DNA of 52,809 bases from Methylomonas sp. (GTDB lineage: Bacteria > Pseudomonadota > Gammaproteobacteria > Methylococcales > Methylomonadaceae): assembly GCF_023228165.1 (NCBI RefSeq), contig NZ_JALOBS010000033.1, positions 1 to 52,809 of the forward strand. The letters run 5' to 3'. The number at the start of each line of letters is the position of its first letter. The first letter of the stretch is position 1. Below, piece after piece: positions 8,492 to 17,191 of the stretch. The notes below the pieces were generated by a model that made no database searches, was not told the DNA's origin, and saw only the letters and a program-made list of their open reading frames with translations. Made by a program: the position numbers and the translations under genes.

Positions 8492-9727
8492 ATGATGCGC
8501 GTACTCCGCATACTTGGTCATCCAATCACGTTAGGCGCGGTGGTACTCTTTTTTGCTGTTTGGGCCTGGGATAACCATCTTGAAGAAAACAAATTACTAA
8601 ATGAGGGCATTGAAACCAACGGGGAGATCATCGATCTGCAAATAGAGGCATCCGCAACCTCAAAAGGCTCGCAGGTTTATCGAAAACAAATCCCAACCAT
8701 TCGATTCAGTTTACCTGACCAACAAACGATTGAATTTAAAGGTGACAGCCAAAATGCTGAACACTACGAGATAGTGGATCCAGTCACGCTGCGTTATTTG
8801 CCCAGCAATCCCCATAGAGCGCGTGCTACAAGTGACTTCGGTCATGATGCCGGTTTGGGCTTTTGGGCATTGTTGTTCGGATTGGGTGCGTTAGTCTCGA
8901 CTATTATTCGTTGGCTTCAAAGCCGTCGTTTTGTCGCTTGGCGGTCCAGGCAACAGGCCGGACAAGGCCATTTAACAACGATACTACGCGGGTGGTCCTC
9001 CACTAAGGTTAGCCGTAAAGTCGCATTATTTGCGGCTTTCGTCGTTTTTTTGATCGGCGTGGGATTATTGCTAGCGACTCTACAAGTACGCGACCAGAAT
9101 GAGCAGTTTAAGGCCGAGGGCTTGAGCGCGAAGGGTGTGGTAATTTCAGTCAGTGAGGAAACACGACGAGAAGAAGATACGGTCAGTCATGATATTCAAT
9201 TCATTACCTACTACGCGCCGATTATTGGATTTATTGCAAATGACGTTTATGTTGTCTTTATCAGCGATTACCGCCGAGCCATGCCCACACTGGGTGACTC
9301 GATCTCAGTGCGTTATTTAGCAAACGTTAAGTCGGCTGCGATCCAACTTAACGGCAAGGTAATTGCCCCAACCTCAGATGCAAACAATGTCGTCGAATTA
9401 GCAAGGAGGCGTATCAGTATTAAGCCTGCCGATACGGCTCGCATTGAATTTGAAGATTTTGCCGGTTTTTCGCTTGGATTGACTAGCGATGATGTTGTGC
9501 CAGTCTATTATCTTCCTGATAGTCAACAGAGTGTACTGGTGCAGAGCGATATCGACTTTCCGCGCGCAACGGTGCTTGGTATTTTGGGATTTTTGCATCT
9601 CGCATTGGCGGGTGTTCTTGTGCTGTTTGTGTTGCGACAGCAGCAAAAACAAAGACAAGGGATGGCAAAGATTAAAGCCGACTATTTGAAACGCCATGCT
9701 CTGTCTGATACCTCAGAGGAAGAGTGA
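8492..9727 (+). CDS. DUF3592 membrane protein
   Basis: A 411-residue inner-membrane protein with membrane segments near residues 9-25, 125-145, 175-195 and 365-385. Between them are two extracytoplasmic beta-rich modules, each with the DUF3592 pattern: a GE/GVV strand opening, a middle aromatic strand, and DPVTLRYLPSNPHRAR or DSISVRYLANVKSAAI near the end. The function of DUF3592 is unknown. It follows the nuclease by 128 bases on the same strand; no functional link is evident. Confidence 0.75.
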   Translation: MMRVLRILGHPITLGAVVLFFAVWAWDNHLEENKLLNEGIETNGEIIDLQIEASATSKGSQVYRKQIPTIRFSLPDQQTIEFKGDSQNAEHYEIVDPVTLRYLPSNPHRARATSDFGHDAGLGFWALLFGLGALVSTIIRWLQSRRFVAWRSRQQAGQGHLTTILRGWSSTKVSRKVALFAAFVVFLIGVGLLLATLQVRDQNEQFKAEGLSAKGVVISVSEETRREEDTVSHDIQFITYYAPIIGFIANDVYVVFISDYRRAMPTLGDSISVRYLANVKSAAIQLNGKVIAPTSDANNVVELARRRISIKPADTARIEFEDFAGFSLGLTSDDVVPVYYLPDSQQSVLVQSDIDFPRATVLGILGFLHLALAGVLVLFVLRQQQKQRQGMAKIKADYLKRHALSDTSEEE

Positions 9728-9793
9728 AGAGGTTAATATCGTTTCCCGTCACCTGCGTATTGACCTAATTTCCGACTATCGGGTTTTCGGGTG

Positions 9794-9829
9794 CAAAAAA
9801 AGCCCCTGGTAAACATACTACCAGGAGCT
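9794..9829 (-). terminator. Rho-independent terminator
   Basis: On the minus strand an 11-bp hairpin (AGCTCCTGGTA / TACCAGGGGCT, one G-T pair) with a 7-base loop is followed by seven T. It lies just after the small gene at 9888-10049 and is its likely terminator. Confidence 0.8.
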
Positions 9830-9887
9830 ATCGAATGCTCGGCCCAGGAGGGGAGCCGAAAATACAACGAGGAGGTTACACAAAACC

Positions 9888-10049
9888 TTAAAAACGAACG
9901 GCTTTAGCGACGCGCAAATTACTGGTTAGTGATGCGGTTCCAAACAGCATGGTCGATAGGACAAACTCTCCCGAGACAACGCTAAGAATGCCAGCTAAGA
10001 AAAACAGGCTAGCTGTGATGTTTTGATACATTACACGTGTCTTGTTCAT
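9888..10049 (-). CDS. small hydrophobic membrane protein, 53 residues
   Basis: Starts MNKTRVMYQNITASLFF at 10049 and ends before the terminator at 9794-9829. It has one long or two short hydrophobic segments (ITASLFFLAGILSVV and EFVLSTMLFGTASL) and a basic tail (RVAKAVRF). The strong terminator at the right distance supports a real transcript. No family is recognised. Confidence 0.55.
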   Translation of the reverse strand: MNKTRVMYQNITASLFFLAGILSVVSGEFVLSTMLFGTASLTSNLRVAKAVRF

Positions 10050-10159
10050 CCGCGTTACCTGCACTAGTTCGTTATGAATGATCTTGGCTTCACTATATCG
10101 CGAATTAATAAGTTTACAATATGCTACCCATTGGATTAATTAATTCATAAATAGAAACA

Positions 10160-10321
10160 ATGATTGAAGCAAATTTTGAAGGCGTTGGAGTATTTTTCCT
10201 TGCAACAGGATCAGACTGGAGGTTTATTTTGCGAGGTAATGGATCATTTTCAGCAGCAGGCCTGCCTGCCGGTCAAACGGATGAGCGAGTAGCCCTAGAT
10301 TCGAGGTCTTATGCGGAATAG
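10160..10321 (+). CDS. possible small leader protein upstream of aminotransferase
   Basis: A 53-residue frame starting MIEANFEGVGVFFL, ending 11 bases inside the aminotransferase gene in a different frame. It could be a coupling leader or chance. There is no clear ribosome site and no recognised family, so confidence is low. Confidence 0.2.
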   Translation: MIEANFEGVGVFFLATGSDWRFILRGNGSFSAAGLPAGQTDERVALDSRSYAE

Positions 10322-11474
10322 TTTCCGACTTCAAAGCGTACAAACGCCCATCATTCCAGTGATCGCCAACTGGACTCGACAAACGCCGGGCACACTGTCG
10401 CTGGGTCAAGGCATGGTGAGTTATCCTCCGCCGAATTCTGTTATGCAGGCTATCACAAAGTTTGGCACGCAGTTCGGAGATCACTTGTACGGATCACCTC
10501 TAGGTCATCCCGCGCTGTTAGGGCTCATCAGAACCAAATTGTGGGAAGAAAATCACATCGGTTGCGACCGGGGTTACCAAGTCATGGTGACAGCGGGTTC
10601 AAACATGGCATTCTTGAATGTCATCATGGCGATTACCGATCCAGGCGATGAAATCATCTTGCCGATGCCGTACTACTTCAATCAAGAAATGGCAATCCAA
10701 ATGCAGGGGTGCATCCCGGTGCCGGTTTCTACCCGCGAGGACTATCAACTCGACCTTGCAGCAATACAAGCGGCTATTACGAAAAAAACGCGTGCTATCG
10801 TAACCGTTTCTCCGAATAACCCTTCTGGGGCAGTCTATCCGGAAACAGATTTGCGAGAGGTCAACATACTGTGCCAAAAACATGGTATCTACCATATCAG
10901 CGATGAGGCCTACGAATATTTCACCTACGATGGCGCAACGCATTTTTCCCCGGCCAGTTTAAGTTCGGCCAGCGAACATACGATTAGTCTTTACTCGTTG
11001 TCGAAAGCCTATGGTTTTGCCAGTTGGCGGGTGGGCTATGCCGTTTTTCCGGAAGCATTACTACCAGCGATGCTAAAAATTCAAGATACCAATTTGATCT
11101 GTCCACCGGCCATCACACAAGTAGCGGCGATGGGCGCACTTGAAACCGGTGCCGATTATTGCCGGCGGCAATTGCAGGAACTTGCGCTGATTAGACTGCA
11201 GGTAATAAAACAATTACAGGAAATTGCAGAGATTTGCCAAGTTCAAGTGACGACAGGCGCATTCTATTTGCTGCTCAAAATCCAAACATCATTAGGCGAT
11301 CTTGAATTGGCAGAATGTCTAATTAAGCAATTCAAAGTAGCTGCCATTCCGGGCTGTGCTTTTGGTATGCAGGACGGTTGCTATCTGCGAATATCTTACG
11401 GGATGTTGAATCGAGAACAAGCGTTCGATGCAATCCAACGGTTAATTGCGGGATTAACGGAGCTGAGCTCCTGA
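10311..11474 (+). CDS. PLP-dependent aminotransferase, class I/II
   Basis: A 387-residue fold-type I aminotransferase that would move an amino group between an amino acid and a 2-oxo acid in the cytoplasm. The PLP-binding residues are in place: Asn170 in SPNNPSGAVY, Asp198 and Tyr201 in ISDEAYEYF, Schiff-base Lys232 in YSLSKAYGF, and Arg240 in SWRVGY. A substrate-carboxylate Arg is likely in GCYLRISYGM near the C-terminus. The start ATG at 10311 has GAGG about seven bases upstream. Substrate specificity cannot be told from sequence. It looks like a metabolic gene rather than element cargo. Confidence 0.85.
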   Translation: MRNSFRLQSVQTPIIPVIANWTRQTPGTLSLGQGMVSYPPPNSVMQAITKFGTQFGDHLYGSPLGHPALLGLIRTKLWEENHIGCDRGYQVMVTAGSNMAFLNVIMAITDPGDEIILPMPYYFNQEMAIQMQGCIPVPVSTREDYQLDLAAIQAAITKKTRAIVTVSPNNPSGAVYPETDLREVNILCQKHGIYHISDEAYEYFTYDGATHFSPASLSSASEHTISLYSLSKAYGFASWRVGYAVFPEALLPAMLKIQDTNLICPPAITQVAAMGALETGADYCRRQLQELALIRLQVIKQLQEIAEICQVQVTTGAFYLLLKIQTSLGDLELAECLIKQFKVAAIPGCAFGMQDGCYLRISYGMLNREQAFDAIQRLIAGLTELSS

Positions 11475-11555
11475 TATACACAGAATTTAGAAGTACGGAA
11501 TCGTTAACTATTTTGAGCTTCGATTTTTCGGGGAGAATGTATTAATTGCTTGGAA

Positions 11556-11627
11556 TTTAAACATGAAAATGGCCAAACCATCCCGCTTTCTAGCGCAGAA
11601 AGGGAATTGAGTTGGCCTGTGTTTAAA
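11556..11627. repeat. nested imperfect palindrome between convergent genes
   Basis: Outer arms TTTAAACA and TGTTTAAA enclose GGCCAA / TTGGCC (11571-11617), which encloses a core with CTTTCT / AGAAAG around AGCGC. The order of arms is symmetrical, so one long folded structure of about 72 bases can form in either strand. It lies between the convergent ends of the aminotransferase and the gene at 11642. It could be a bidirectional terminator, a REP/MITE-like element or a structured site for a DNA-processing enzyme. Confidence 0.6.
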
Positions 11628-11641
11628 GATCTACTTTACGC

Positions 11642-12121
11642 TTATTTATGATTTTTCAAAAATTGTGGATGATTATTAATCACCTCCATAATTGCGGCCG
11701 CGCTTGGAACTGGGTTATTATCCTTTTTACGGGCCAACTCGACTGTCTTGTCAATATATTTAATTGAAACTCGAGTCAACGCTTTAAATGACATAAAGGT
11801 GTTTTGAGTAACTGAAAACCCCAATTTGGCAGCCACAATTGAAACTTTATGGCATGCCAAAAATAAAGGTTTATTCCAAGGTTTGTCGCTCAAATGTGCA
11901 TTGAAAAAATCCAATCCACTTTTATATCCTAAACGTTGATATCCTTTTGTCGTTGACATCAAATTAGTCAGATTCAATATATCAGATACTGAAGGGTTGT
12001 CTTTGTTCAGTTCTGCAATCAATGAATTAGAACTATCGCAAACTACATTCCAACTGACTGTCGGATTGCATTCATTCAAATCAATGCTGATGTTAATATT
12101 TCTATTAAACGGTTTAGCCAT
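11642..12121 (-). CDS. hypothetical protein downstream of TACCGGTA array
   Basis: A 159-residue soluble protein with no recognised domain. It is mostly helical, with a basic stretch near the C-terminus (VELARKKDNNP). There are no membrane segments. Its 5' end faces the TACCGGTA array at 12243-12368, so that array is placed to control it. The gene and its flanks are AT-richer than the neighbours, which suggests recent transfer. It could be the regulator that binds the palindromes, but nothing in the sequence shows a clear helix-turn-helix. Confidence 0.6.
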   Translation of the reverse strand: MAKPFNRNINISIDLNECNPTVSWNVVCDSSNSLIAELNKDNPSVSDILNLTNLMSTTKGYQRLGYKSGLDFFNAHLSDKPWNKPLFLACHKVSIVAAKLGFSVTQNTFMSFKALTRVSIKYIDKTVELARKKDNNPVPSAAAIMEVINNHPQFLKNHK

Positions 12122-12242
12122 CGTTTTTACCTCAAATGTTTTAAGTTAAAAGGGAGTGCGCGCAATTGAATAAAAAATCTGCTTGCACGAATTACCTTTA
12201 CAAGAAAGCATTAAATACAGCTTGTTTTAGAAAAAATTGGAC

Positions 12243-12368
12243 TACCGGTACCGAAACTCACCGGTGCCTTTTTTATCAAGCTGCAAGTAGACGTAAAATA
12301 TGGTTACCGGTAAGTTGTTAAGCAACTGAGTAAGTACCGGTAGTCGTTTGGTAAAGAAGCTACCGGTA
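12243..12368. repeat. TACCGGTA palindrome array 1
   Basis: Perfect 8-bp palindromes TACCGGTA occur at 12243, 12305, 12335 and 12361, with a variant CACCGGTG at 12259. Spacings between the last three starts are 30 and 26 bases. The array lies upstream of the gene starting at 12121 within the gene-free stretch 12122-12587; the rest of that stretch shows nothing else I recognise. The same palindrome forms a more regular array at 43063-43202. Confidence 0.8.
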
Positions 12369-12587
12369 GCTTTTTGGATGGGCTTTAGGGCCAAAAAAAT
12401 TCAGTTTAGAAAAACTGTACATGTATGATAATACGCTCACCAACTGGACATGGGTTTCTCTCAAATTACCTCATCGTTGCCTTCTATAGTGGTCTTTAAC
12501 GCAACAAACAAGGGTTTTGTTCTGTTTTTTCGTTTTTGTAAATGTAAAGTTGTGTCATTAGCTTGTTGATATCAATGTAAATCAAAT

Positions 12588-13154
12588 CTATTGATCATCT
12601 TCAGTGTCTTCTTCTTTTGGAAAGATTAATTTTGTTAGGTTCCTTTTTTCTAAATCATTCGTGATTGCCCGGGATAGTTGCGGTTTTTTAAATACAGGAA
12701 TTGGATCTCCAGATGACTTATTGCTATCAAATTCTATTTTAAGTTTTTTTGTGATCGTTAAGTAGCTAGGAATCTTTTTGCTTATAGTTGATAATATTTC
12801 GTCATTAGAAATATTGTTTATTTTCATGGCTCTTATTCTGTTTTTGAATATGTATGCTTGTTGTTGTTTATTGTCTAGTCCTGGTTCTGTATTTTCATTT
12901 TTATTGAAAAAATACTTTGAGCACATCTCAACGATACTTTGAGTAATTACACCTGTTATGCCTCTGGTTGTATTTGGGTGCTCGCGCTTATTGACATTGG
13001 TATCTATTTCATATCCAGATTTTTCTACCAATTTTAATAAAAATAGATATGTTTTGAAATCTAGGTCAACTTCAACTCTAACTAAACCTTCCTTTTCATA
13101 TCTTGTCTTTGACCTGGTTTTTTTGGGTTTGATGTTGTCTTCTTGATTCGCCAT
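12588..13154 (-). CDS. hypothetical protein, lysine-rich
   Basis: A 188-residue protein with a very basic N-terminus (KPKKTRSKTRYEKEG) followed by a predicted beta/alpha stretch (VRVEVDLDFKTYLFLLKLVEKSG) that loosely recalls small DNA-binding or partition-accessory proteins. The remainder is helical and charged, ending acidic (EEDTEDDQ). No family is recognised. It is AT-rich with many Lys/Asn codons, unlike the genes at either side. With 11642-12121 it forms a transferred-looking AT-rich pair. Confidence 0.55.
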   Translation of the reverse strand: MANQEDNIKPKKTRSKTRYEKEGLVRVEVDLDFKTYLFLLKLVEKSGYEIDTNVNKREHPNTTRGITGVITQSIVEMCSKYFFNKNENTEPGLDNKQQQAYIFKNRIRAMKINNISNDEILSTISKKIPSYLTITKKLKIEFDSNKSSGDPIPVFKKPQLSRAITNDLEKRNLTKLIFPKEEDTEDDQ

Positions 13155-13498
13155 GGACGCTACCTAATTAATAAATTATAAATAATAATCTTGAGTATTC
13201 GTGTTGTGGTGGCTGGAGGAGTATGAATTAAGCATCAATTCTGCAAGCGATTCAGAATTATTGGTAAATATGGCAGTACTTTATTTATCCAATATACTTA
13301 TTTAAATAATATTTGACAAAACTCAAAGTTATTGCAAAATAATAATCACTGCGTGTGTTTTTCTGGTTATTAGAAAATAGCATTATAGCGCAACAATTCA
13401 CTTGAGTCGTCAAAAGGCTCACTATAATTTAAATTCAATATTTTAATTAAGTCGGCAATTATTAATTTATTTGCCGTGCTTTGCTGTGTGAGAAATTT
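13155..13498. other. AT-rich intergenic region, no gene seen
   Basis: About 340 bases between divergent genes. It contains a TTGACA at 13313-13318 followed after about 17 bases by AT-rich DNA, a possible sigma-70 promoter for the rightward cluster. No RNA gene or repeat is seen. Confidence 0.4.
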
Positions 13499-13906
13499 AT
13501 GTCAATACAAATCCAAACTACAGGTTATCCGTTTTCTATCAGCAAGAAACTAGTGACTATTTTACAAAGTAAACTCGATAAATCAGATTTAGATATTTCG
13601 TCGGGTGCCACCCTCAATTTCCGTGATCCTGATTATAGTGCGGAAAGTGGCGGCTACCACCCTGTGGAAATCGCTGTCGATGCAGAGGGTCGTATCTTGT
13701 ACATCACCGACTTTGCTTATTACGGGTCAGGATCATTTGCCGAGCTGGACCGTGAAATTGATTTTGATTTCGAACGTGGCGTCTTTCAACATATGGGCCG
13801 TGAGTTCCCGATTGAACGGGGTGCTTCATTGTTCCGAATTTGGCAAGCCAACTTCTGCTCATATGTCGAACGTCAGATCTTTGAAGTGTCTACGTCTAGC
13901 CGCTGA
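13499..13906 (+). CDS. DUF2787 family protein
   Basis: A 135-residue protein starting MSIQIQTTGYPF; a TTG-initiated extension to 13481 is possible. The pattern LNFRDPDYSAESGGYHPVEI followed by ILYITDFAYYG and a conserved aromatic/acidic middle (FDFERGVFQHMG) fits DUF2787, a small family found mainly on plasmids and integrative elements. The function is unknown. It heads a rightward cluster with RadC-like and recombinase genes, which supports a mobile-element origin. Confidence 0.7.
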   Translation: MSIQIQTTGYPFSISKKLVTILQSKLDKSDLDISSGATLNFRDPDYSAESGGYHPVEIAVDAEGRILYITDFAYYGSGSFAELDREIDFDFERGVFQHMGREFPIERGASLFRIWQANFCSYVERQIFEVSTSSR

Positions 13907-13945
13907 TTTTTGTTTGTAGTGAGGTTTTTTCGGGACTTAGCCTAG

Positions 13946-14125
13946 TACCGTGTCGAGGGCGTATCGATACGTGACTTTGCCGTCATCCTTGAGCAGATTA
14001 TCAGCGTGTCTTACCCATTCGTGCAGGCAAATCCGTTTCATCAAAAATCTACAGTAAGCCAAAATTTGTTGCTGCAAACCTTACCGGATTTCTTAGTCGA
14101 AGAATGGACCATCACTTTTTGCTGA
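13946..14125 (+). pseudogene. possible gene remnant in a 363-bp gap
   Basis: An open stretch without a start codon that reads protein-like in one frame (EGVSIRDFAVILEQI, later LLLQTLPDFLVEEW). It has no ribosome site and begins right after a stop. It may be the worn end of a former gene. Otherwise the gap 13907-14269 shows nothing I recognise. Confidence 0.25.
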
Positions 14126-14269
14126 AAAGCAGCTGTTCTTTGTTGCACGAGCACGATTTCAACCGGCATTGGTTATTACCTACCCACACCTACCTGCTTA
14201 AGTACAGAACCTGAGTTTTCAGTTTTTTCATTCACTTTGTTTGCTAATTTCTATTAGTAAGGAGTCTTC

Positions 14270-14776
14270 ATGTCTTCGTATTCTCGAATCGGTTTTGTCG
14301 CCAGCGAAGGAAGAGGTCTGTATGAAACCCATCGTCCGGTTAGTTCGGAGGATATTGTGGCGATGGCGAATCGTTTGATCCGTATTAAGTTTGCACGGGG
14401 TAAAGCCATCACGAAACCGACCGATGCGGCTGTTTATTTACCTGCGCAGATGGCGGGCTTTGAACACGAAACCTTCTGGGCCTTATTTTTGGATAACCAG
14501 CATCGCATATTGGCCTTTGAAAAGCTGTTTACCGGCACCTTAGCATCTGCATCGGTATACCCGAGAGAAGTCGTTAAACGTTCGTTACAGCTGAATGCGG
14601 CGGCCATTATCTTTGCCCATAACCATCCTTCGGGGACCGCTATACCCAGTCAAAGCGATAAAGACATTACCCATAAGTTGAAAGAGGCGTTGGCTTTAAT
14701 CGAAGTTAATGTACTCGATCATTTTATCGTGGGCGGCGATGACGTGACCTCGTTAGCCGAGCTGGGGGTTATCTAG
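14270..14776 (+). CDS. RadC-like JAB-domain protein
   Basis: A 168-residue protein of the RadC/JAB (MPN+) metalloprotease-like fold. The zinc motif is HNHPSG-x8-D: His117 and His119 in FAHNHPSG and Asp130 in SQSDKDI, with the upstream Glu84 in LAFEKLFTG. Full-length chromosomal RadC carries an extra N-terminal helix-hairpin-helix domain; here it is replaced by a different N-terminus, as is usual in plasmid and island copies. The biochemical role of RadC-like proteins is unsettled. It has AAGGAG upstream and is separated by two bases from the PcfJ-like gene, so they are likely cotranscribed. Confidence 0.88.
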   Translation: MSSYSRIGFVASEGRGLYETHRPVSSEDIVAMANRLIRIKFARGKAITKPTDAAVYLPAQMAGFEHETFWALFLDNQHRILAFEKLFTGTLASASVYPREVVKRSLQLNAAAIIFAHNHPSGTAIPSQSDKDITHKLKEALALIEVNVLDHFIVGGDDVTSLAELGVI

Positions 14777-14778
14777 CA

Positions 14779-15279
14779 ATGAATTCGACCTTGATTGAAA
14801 TGGTATGGCCGAATCAAGTTACTCAATCTGACAATAACCGCGTAGATCGGCAAACCGGCGAATTGCTAATAGAGGCCTTGCAACAGGTCGATCTAAACGA
14901 CTTGGATTCAGTTTACGAGCTTTGCCAGCCCTACCTTAATGAACAGCAATTAGTCGAACTGGAAACGCATTGGTACGACAGGCATCCGGTTTTAGCATGG
15001 TCAAACCACAATGATATTGTTCAGCTGACGGATTATTCCATGCTGTTTTTAGAGGCCCACCAGCAACATCACTGTGTCCTGACCTATCGGCATGAATTGG
15101 AAAGCCAGGAATACGCGATTTTCAAAGTGCTACATCCTGAAAGAGCAACCTTGGGTATCGAAAGGCAGCCTTACAAGCAACGTTATCAACTGGATCAACT
15201 GGTGGCCGCCAATAATCAACCCGTTCGCACTACAACCCGCCATTTTGTGCTGCGCTGGCTGCGACAGGCCCAACCATAG
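14779..15279 (+). CDS. PcfJ-like domain protein
   Basis: A 166-residue protein whose C-terminal half resembles the PcfJ domain found on plasmids and phages: HHCVLTYRHELES, then YAIFKVLHPERATLGIE and YQLDQLVAANNQPV. The pattern of a His-Cys pair, a short strand-turn, a strand with Glu, and a Gln/Asn-rich end fits PcfJ. The molecular role of PcfJ is not established. The N-terminal half is acidic and unrecognised. It follows the RadC-like gene by two bases. Confidence 0.6.
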   Translation: MNSTLIEMVWPNQVTQSDNNRVDRQTGELLIEALQQVDLNDLDSVYELCQPYLNEQQLVELETHWYDRHPVLAWSNHNDIVQLTDYSMLFLEAHQQHHCVLTYRHELESQEYAIFKVLHPERATLGIERQPYKQRYQLDQLVAANNQPVRTTTRHFVLRWLRQAQP

Positions 15280-15388
15280 CCGGTCATTTTACTTGCGTTA
15301 ATGCTCATTAAAGCAACTAAACCGCAGCCAAGCTCTGCACCGGTCGGCGTACTTAATCAGTTAGTTTAAAAAATATCGGAGAAACCGA

Positions 15389-16318
15389 ATGAAATCTATG
15401 CCCAACAGTCTTCCATTAGGGGTGCAAGTCTCAATCGACCCTGTAACGTTGTATCTCGATAATCTGGCCCCCACCGGCAGGCGTTCCATGCGATCAGCGT
15501 TAAATGCCGCCGTTAAGCTATTGGGATTTGAAGACAAACTGGAAAACCTGCCCTGGCAGCAGATTGGTTACCAACACTTGGCCCAGATTCGCAATACGCT
15601 AAAACAGCAAGGTAAAGCCGGCAATACCATCAATCTGACGTTATCGGCACTACGGGGCGTGATGAAGGCCTGTTTCAATCTGAAATTGATTGATGCGGAC
15701 CAATTACTGTCGATCAACGCCGTAAAGCCCGTTAGAGGCAGTCGCTTATCCAAAGGTAGAAGTCTTAGTGTGACGGAGATTCAAAAGTTGCTACGTGTTT
15801 GTAGGCGCGATAAAACCCTAACCGGCAAACGCGATCTCGCCTTGTTGACGCTGATGCTGTGTACGGGGCTGCGCCGTTCGGAAGTCGTGGCATTAACTGT
15901 TGACGATTTCGACGTTAAAACAGGACTATTGGTCGTCCAATCCGGCAAGGGTAACAAGCAACGACAAATTTATCTGAATGCTGATAGTCGGCCCGCAATT
16001 CGCCAGTGGCGGCAAGTACGAGGCAACCATGAAGGCAGACTCTTTAACCCGATCAATAAGGCGGGCCAGATTATCAATAAAGCACTGACTGGCCAAGCCA
16101 TTTACCAAATCGTCCAGCAGAGGGCCGAACACGCACAGATTGGCGAACTACGGCCCCACGATCTCAGACGCACCTTTGTTACACGTTTACTGGAAGCCGG
16201 TATCGATCTGAATACCACACGGCAACTGGCAGGCCACAGCGATATTAAAACCACAGCCCGTTACGATCTGCGCGATCAGAAAGCACAAAAGCAGGCCGTG
16301 CAAGCGTTGTCCTTTTAA
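15389..16318 (+). CDS. XerC/D-like tyrosine recombinase, complete
   Basis: A 309-residue tyrosine recombinase with all catalytic residues: Arg162 in TGLRRSEV, Lys187 in QSGKGNKQR, His257 and Arg260 in HDLRRTFVT, His283 in AGHSDIKTT and Tyr292 in ARYDLRD. The N-terminal SAM-like core-binding domain spans about residues 15-115. It is the length of XerC/XerD and lacks an arm-binding domain, so it probably acts on a short core site such as a dimer-resolution or gene-cassette site. It is unlike both integrases at the att sites. The ribosome site is GGAGAAACC before ATG. Confidence 0.88.
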   Translation: MKSMPNSLPLGVQVSIDPVTLYLDNLAPTGRRSMRSALNAAVKLLGFEDKLENLPWQQIGYQHLAQIRNTLKQQGKAGNTINLTLSALRGVMKACFNLKLIDADQLLSINAVKPVRGSRLSKGRSLSVTEIQKLLRVCRRDKTLTGKRDLALLTLMLCTGLRRSEVVALTVDDFDVKTGLLVVQSGKGNKQRQIYLNADSRPAIRQWRQVRGNHEGRLFNPINKAGQIINKALTGQAIYQIVQQRAEHAQIGELRPHDLRRTFVTRLLEAGIDLNTTRQLAGHSDIKTTARYDLRDQKAQKQAVQALSF

Positions 16319-16343
16319 TTTTGCTGAGCAATGGAGCAGCCTG

Positions 16344-17111
16344 ATGAAATTGGCGTTAGTGCAGCTGGATGCCGACGATAAATTATGGAAGCCCTCGGCA
16401 ATACCTGAGCTGGTGGCCTTGGCAACCGATGCGGATTTAGTGGTATTCCCCGAGGGCATGCCTTTTTATCAAACCGGCCAGAACGCTAAAACCTTGGCCC
16501 AAGCGCAACGTTTGCTGTGTCGGCAAGGAGACCGTCAGAAGCTCGATACCGCGTTTATAGCTGGGGGCTATGTCCGAGAGTATGACCGGCTACGCAATGC
16601 GGTGTTCCTGATCCACCAGTGCCAAATTAAAGGCCTTTATTTCAAACGGATTGCTTGGCTGGGTGAACCGATCACCGAAGGTAACCAAGCCATTCGCTTT
16701 GATTGGCAATCGAGAGAGTCCCATTTCGCCTGTATACCGTTGATCTGTGCCGATGCCGCAGAAAATCCAACACCGACCGGTACCTTGATGATGGCCGAAG
16801 CGTTACAACTGGGAGCCAATGTCGAGACGCCGATTATTGTCGTGTCCTACAGTTTTGAGCTAGCGGGGCCGATGTGGCGAGAAGCTCTGTATTTTTGGAG
16901 TACAGGCTGCGGTGCACCCGTGGCGATCTGCGGGGTATCGGGTAAAAGCCAAAAATCTTATGTCGATGAACAAGGGCAACCTCATCATTTTGGCGGTGGC
17001 GGTAGTGCCGTGTTTTGGCCCGATGGCAGTCACACCCGACAGAGTCGCAAGCGCGGTATTTATTTGATCGATACGATTACCCGGCATTGCCAGTTCCGGC
17101 AGATTCCTTAG
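16344..17111 (+). CDS. carbon-nitrogen hydrolase (nitrilase superfamily)
   Basis: A 255-residue protein of the nitrilase superfamily, which hydrolyses C-N bonds of amides or nitriles. The Glu-Lys-Cys triad is visible: Glu37 in VVFPEGMPF, Lys101 in LYFKRIAWLGE and Cys135 in IPLICADAAENP. There are no membrane segments. TraB proteins of some conjugative plasmids also belong to this superfamily but are larger and membrane-bound, so that identity is only a possibility. It follows the recombinase by 26 bases and sits in an otherwise plasmid-like gene cluster. The substrate is unknown. Confidence 0.75.
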   Translation: MKLALVQLDADDKLWKPSAIPELVALATDADLVVFPEGMPFYQTGQNAKTLAQAQRLLCRQGDRQKLDTAFIAGGYVREYDRLRNAVFLIHQCQIKGLYFKRIAWLGEPITEGNQAIRFDWQSRESHFACIPLICADAAENPTPTGTLMMAEALQLGANVETPIIVVSYSFELAGPMWREALYFWSTGCGAPVAICGVSGKSQKSYVDEQGQPHHFGGGGSAVFWPDGSHTRQSRKRGIYLIDTITRHCQFRQIP

Positions 17112-17191
17112 TTTCAAATCAATAAACCACCTTAACCGCCTGGAAAAGCCAAACGCTTTTTTCAGCGTCTTTCTTTTGTCTGGAGAAAATG

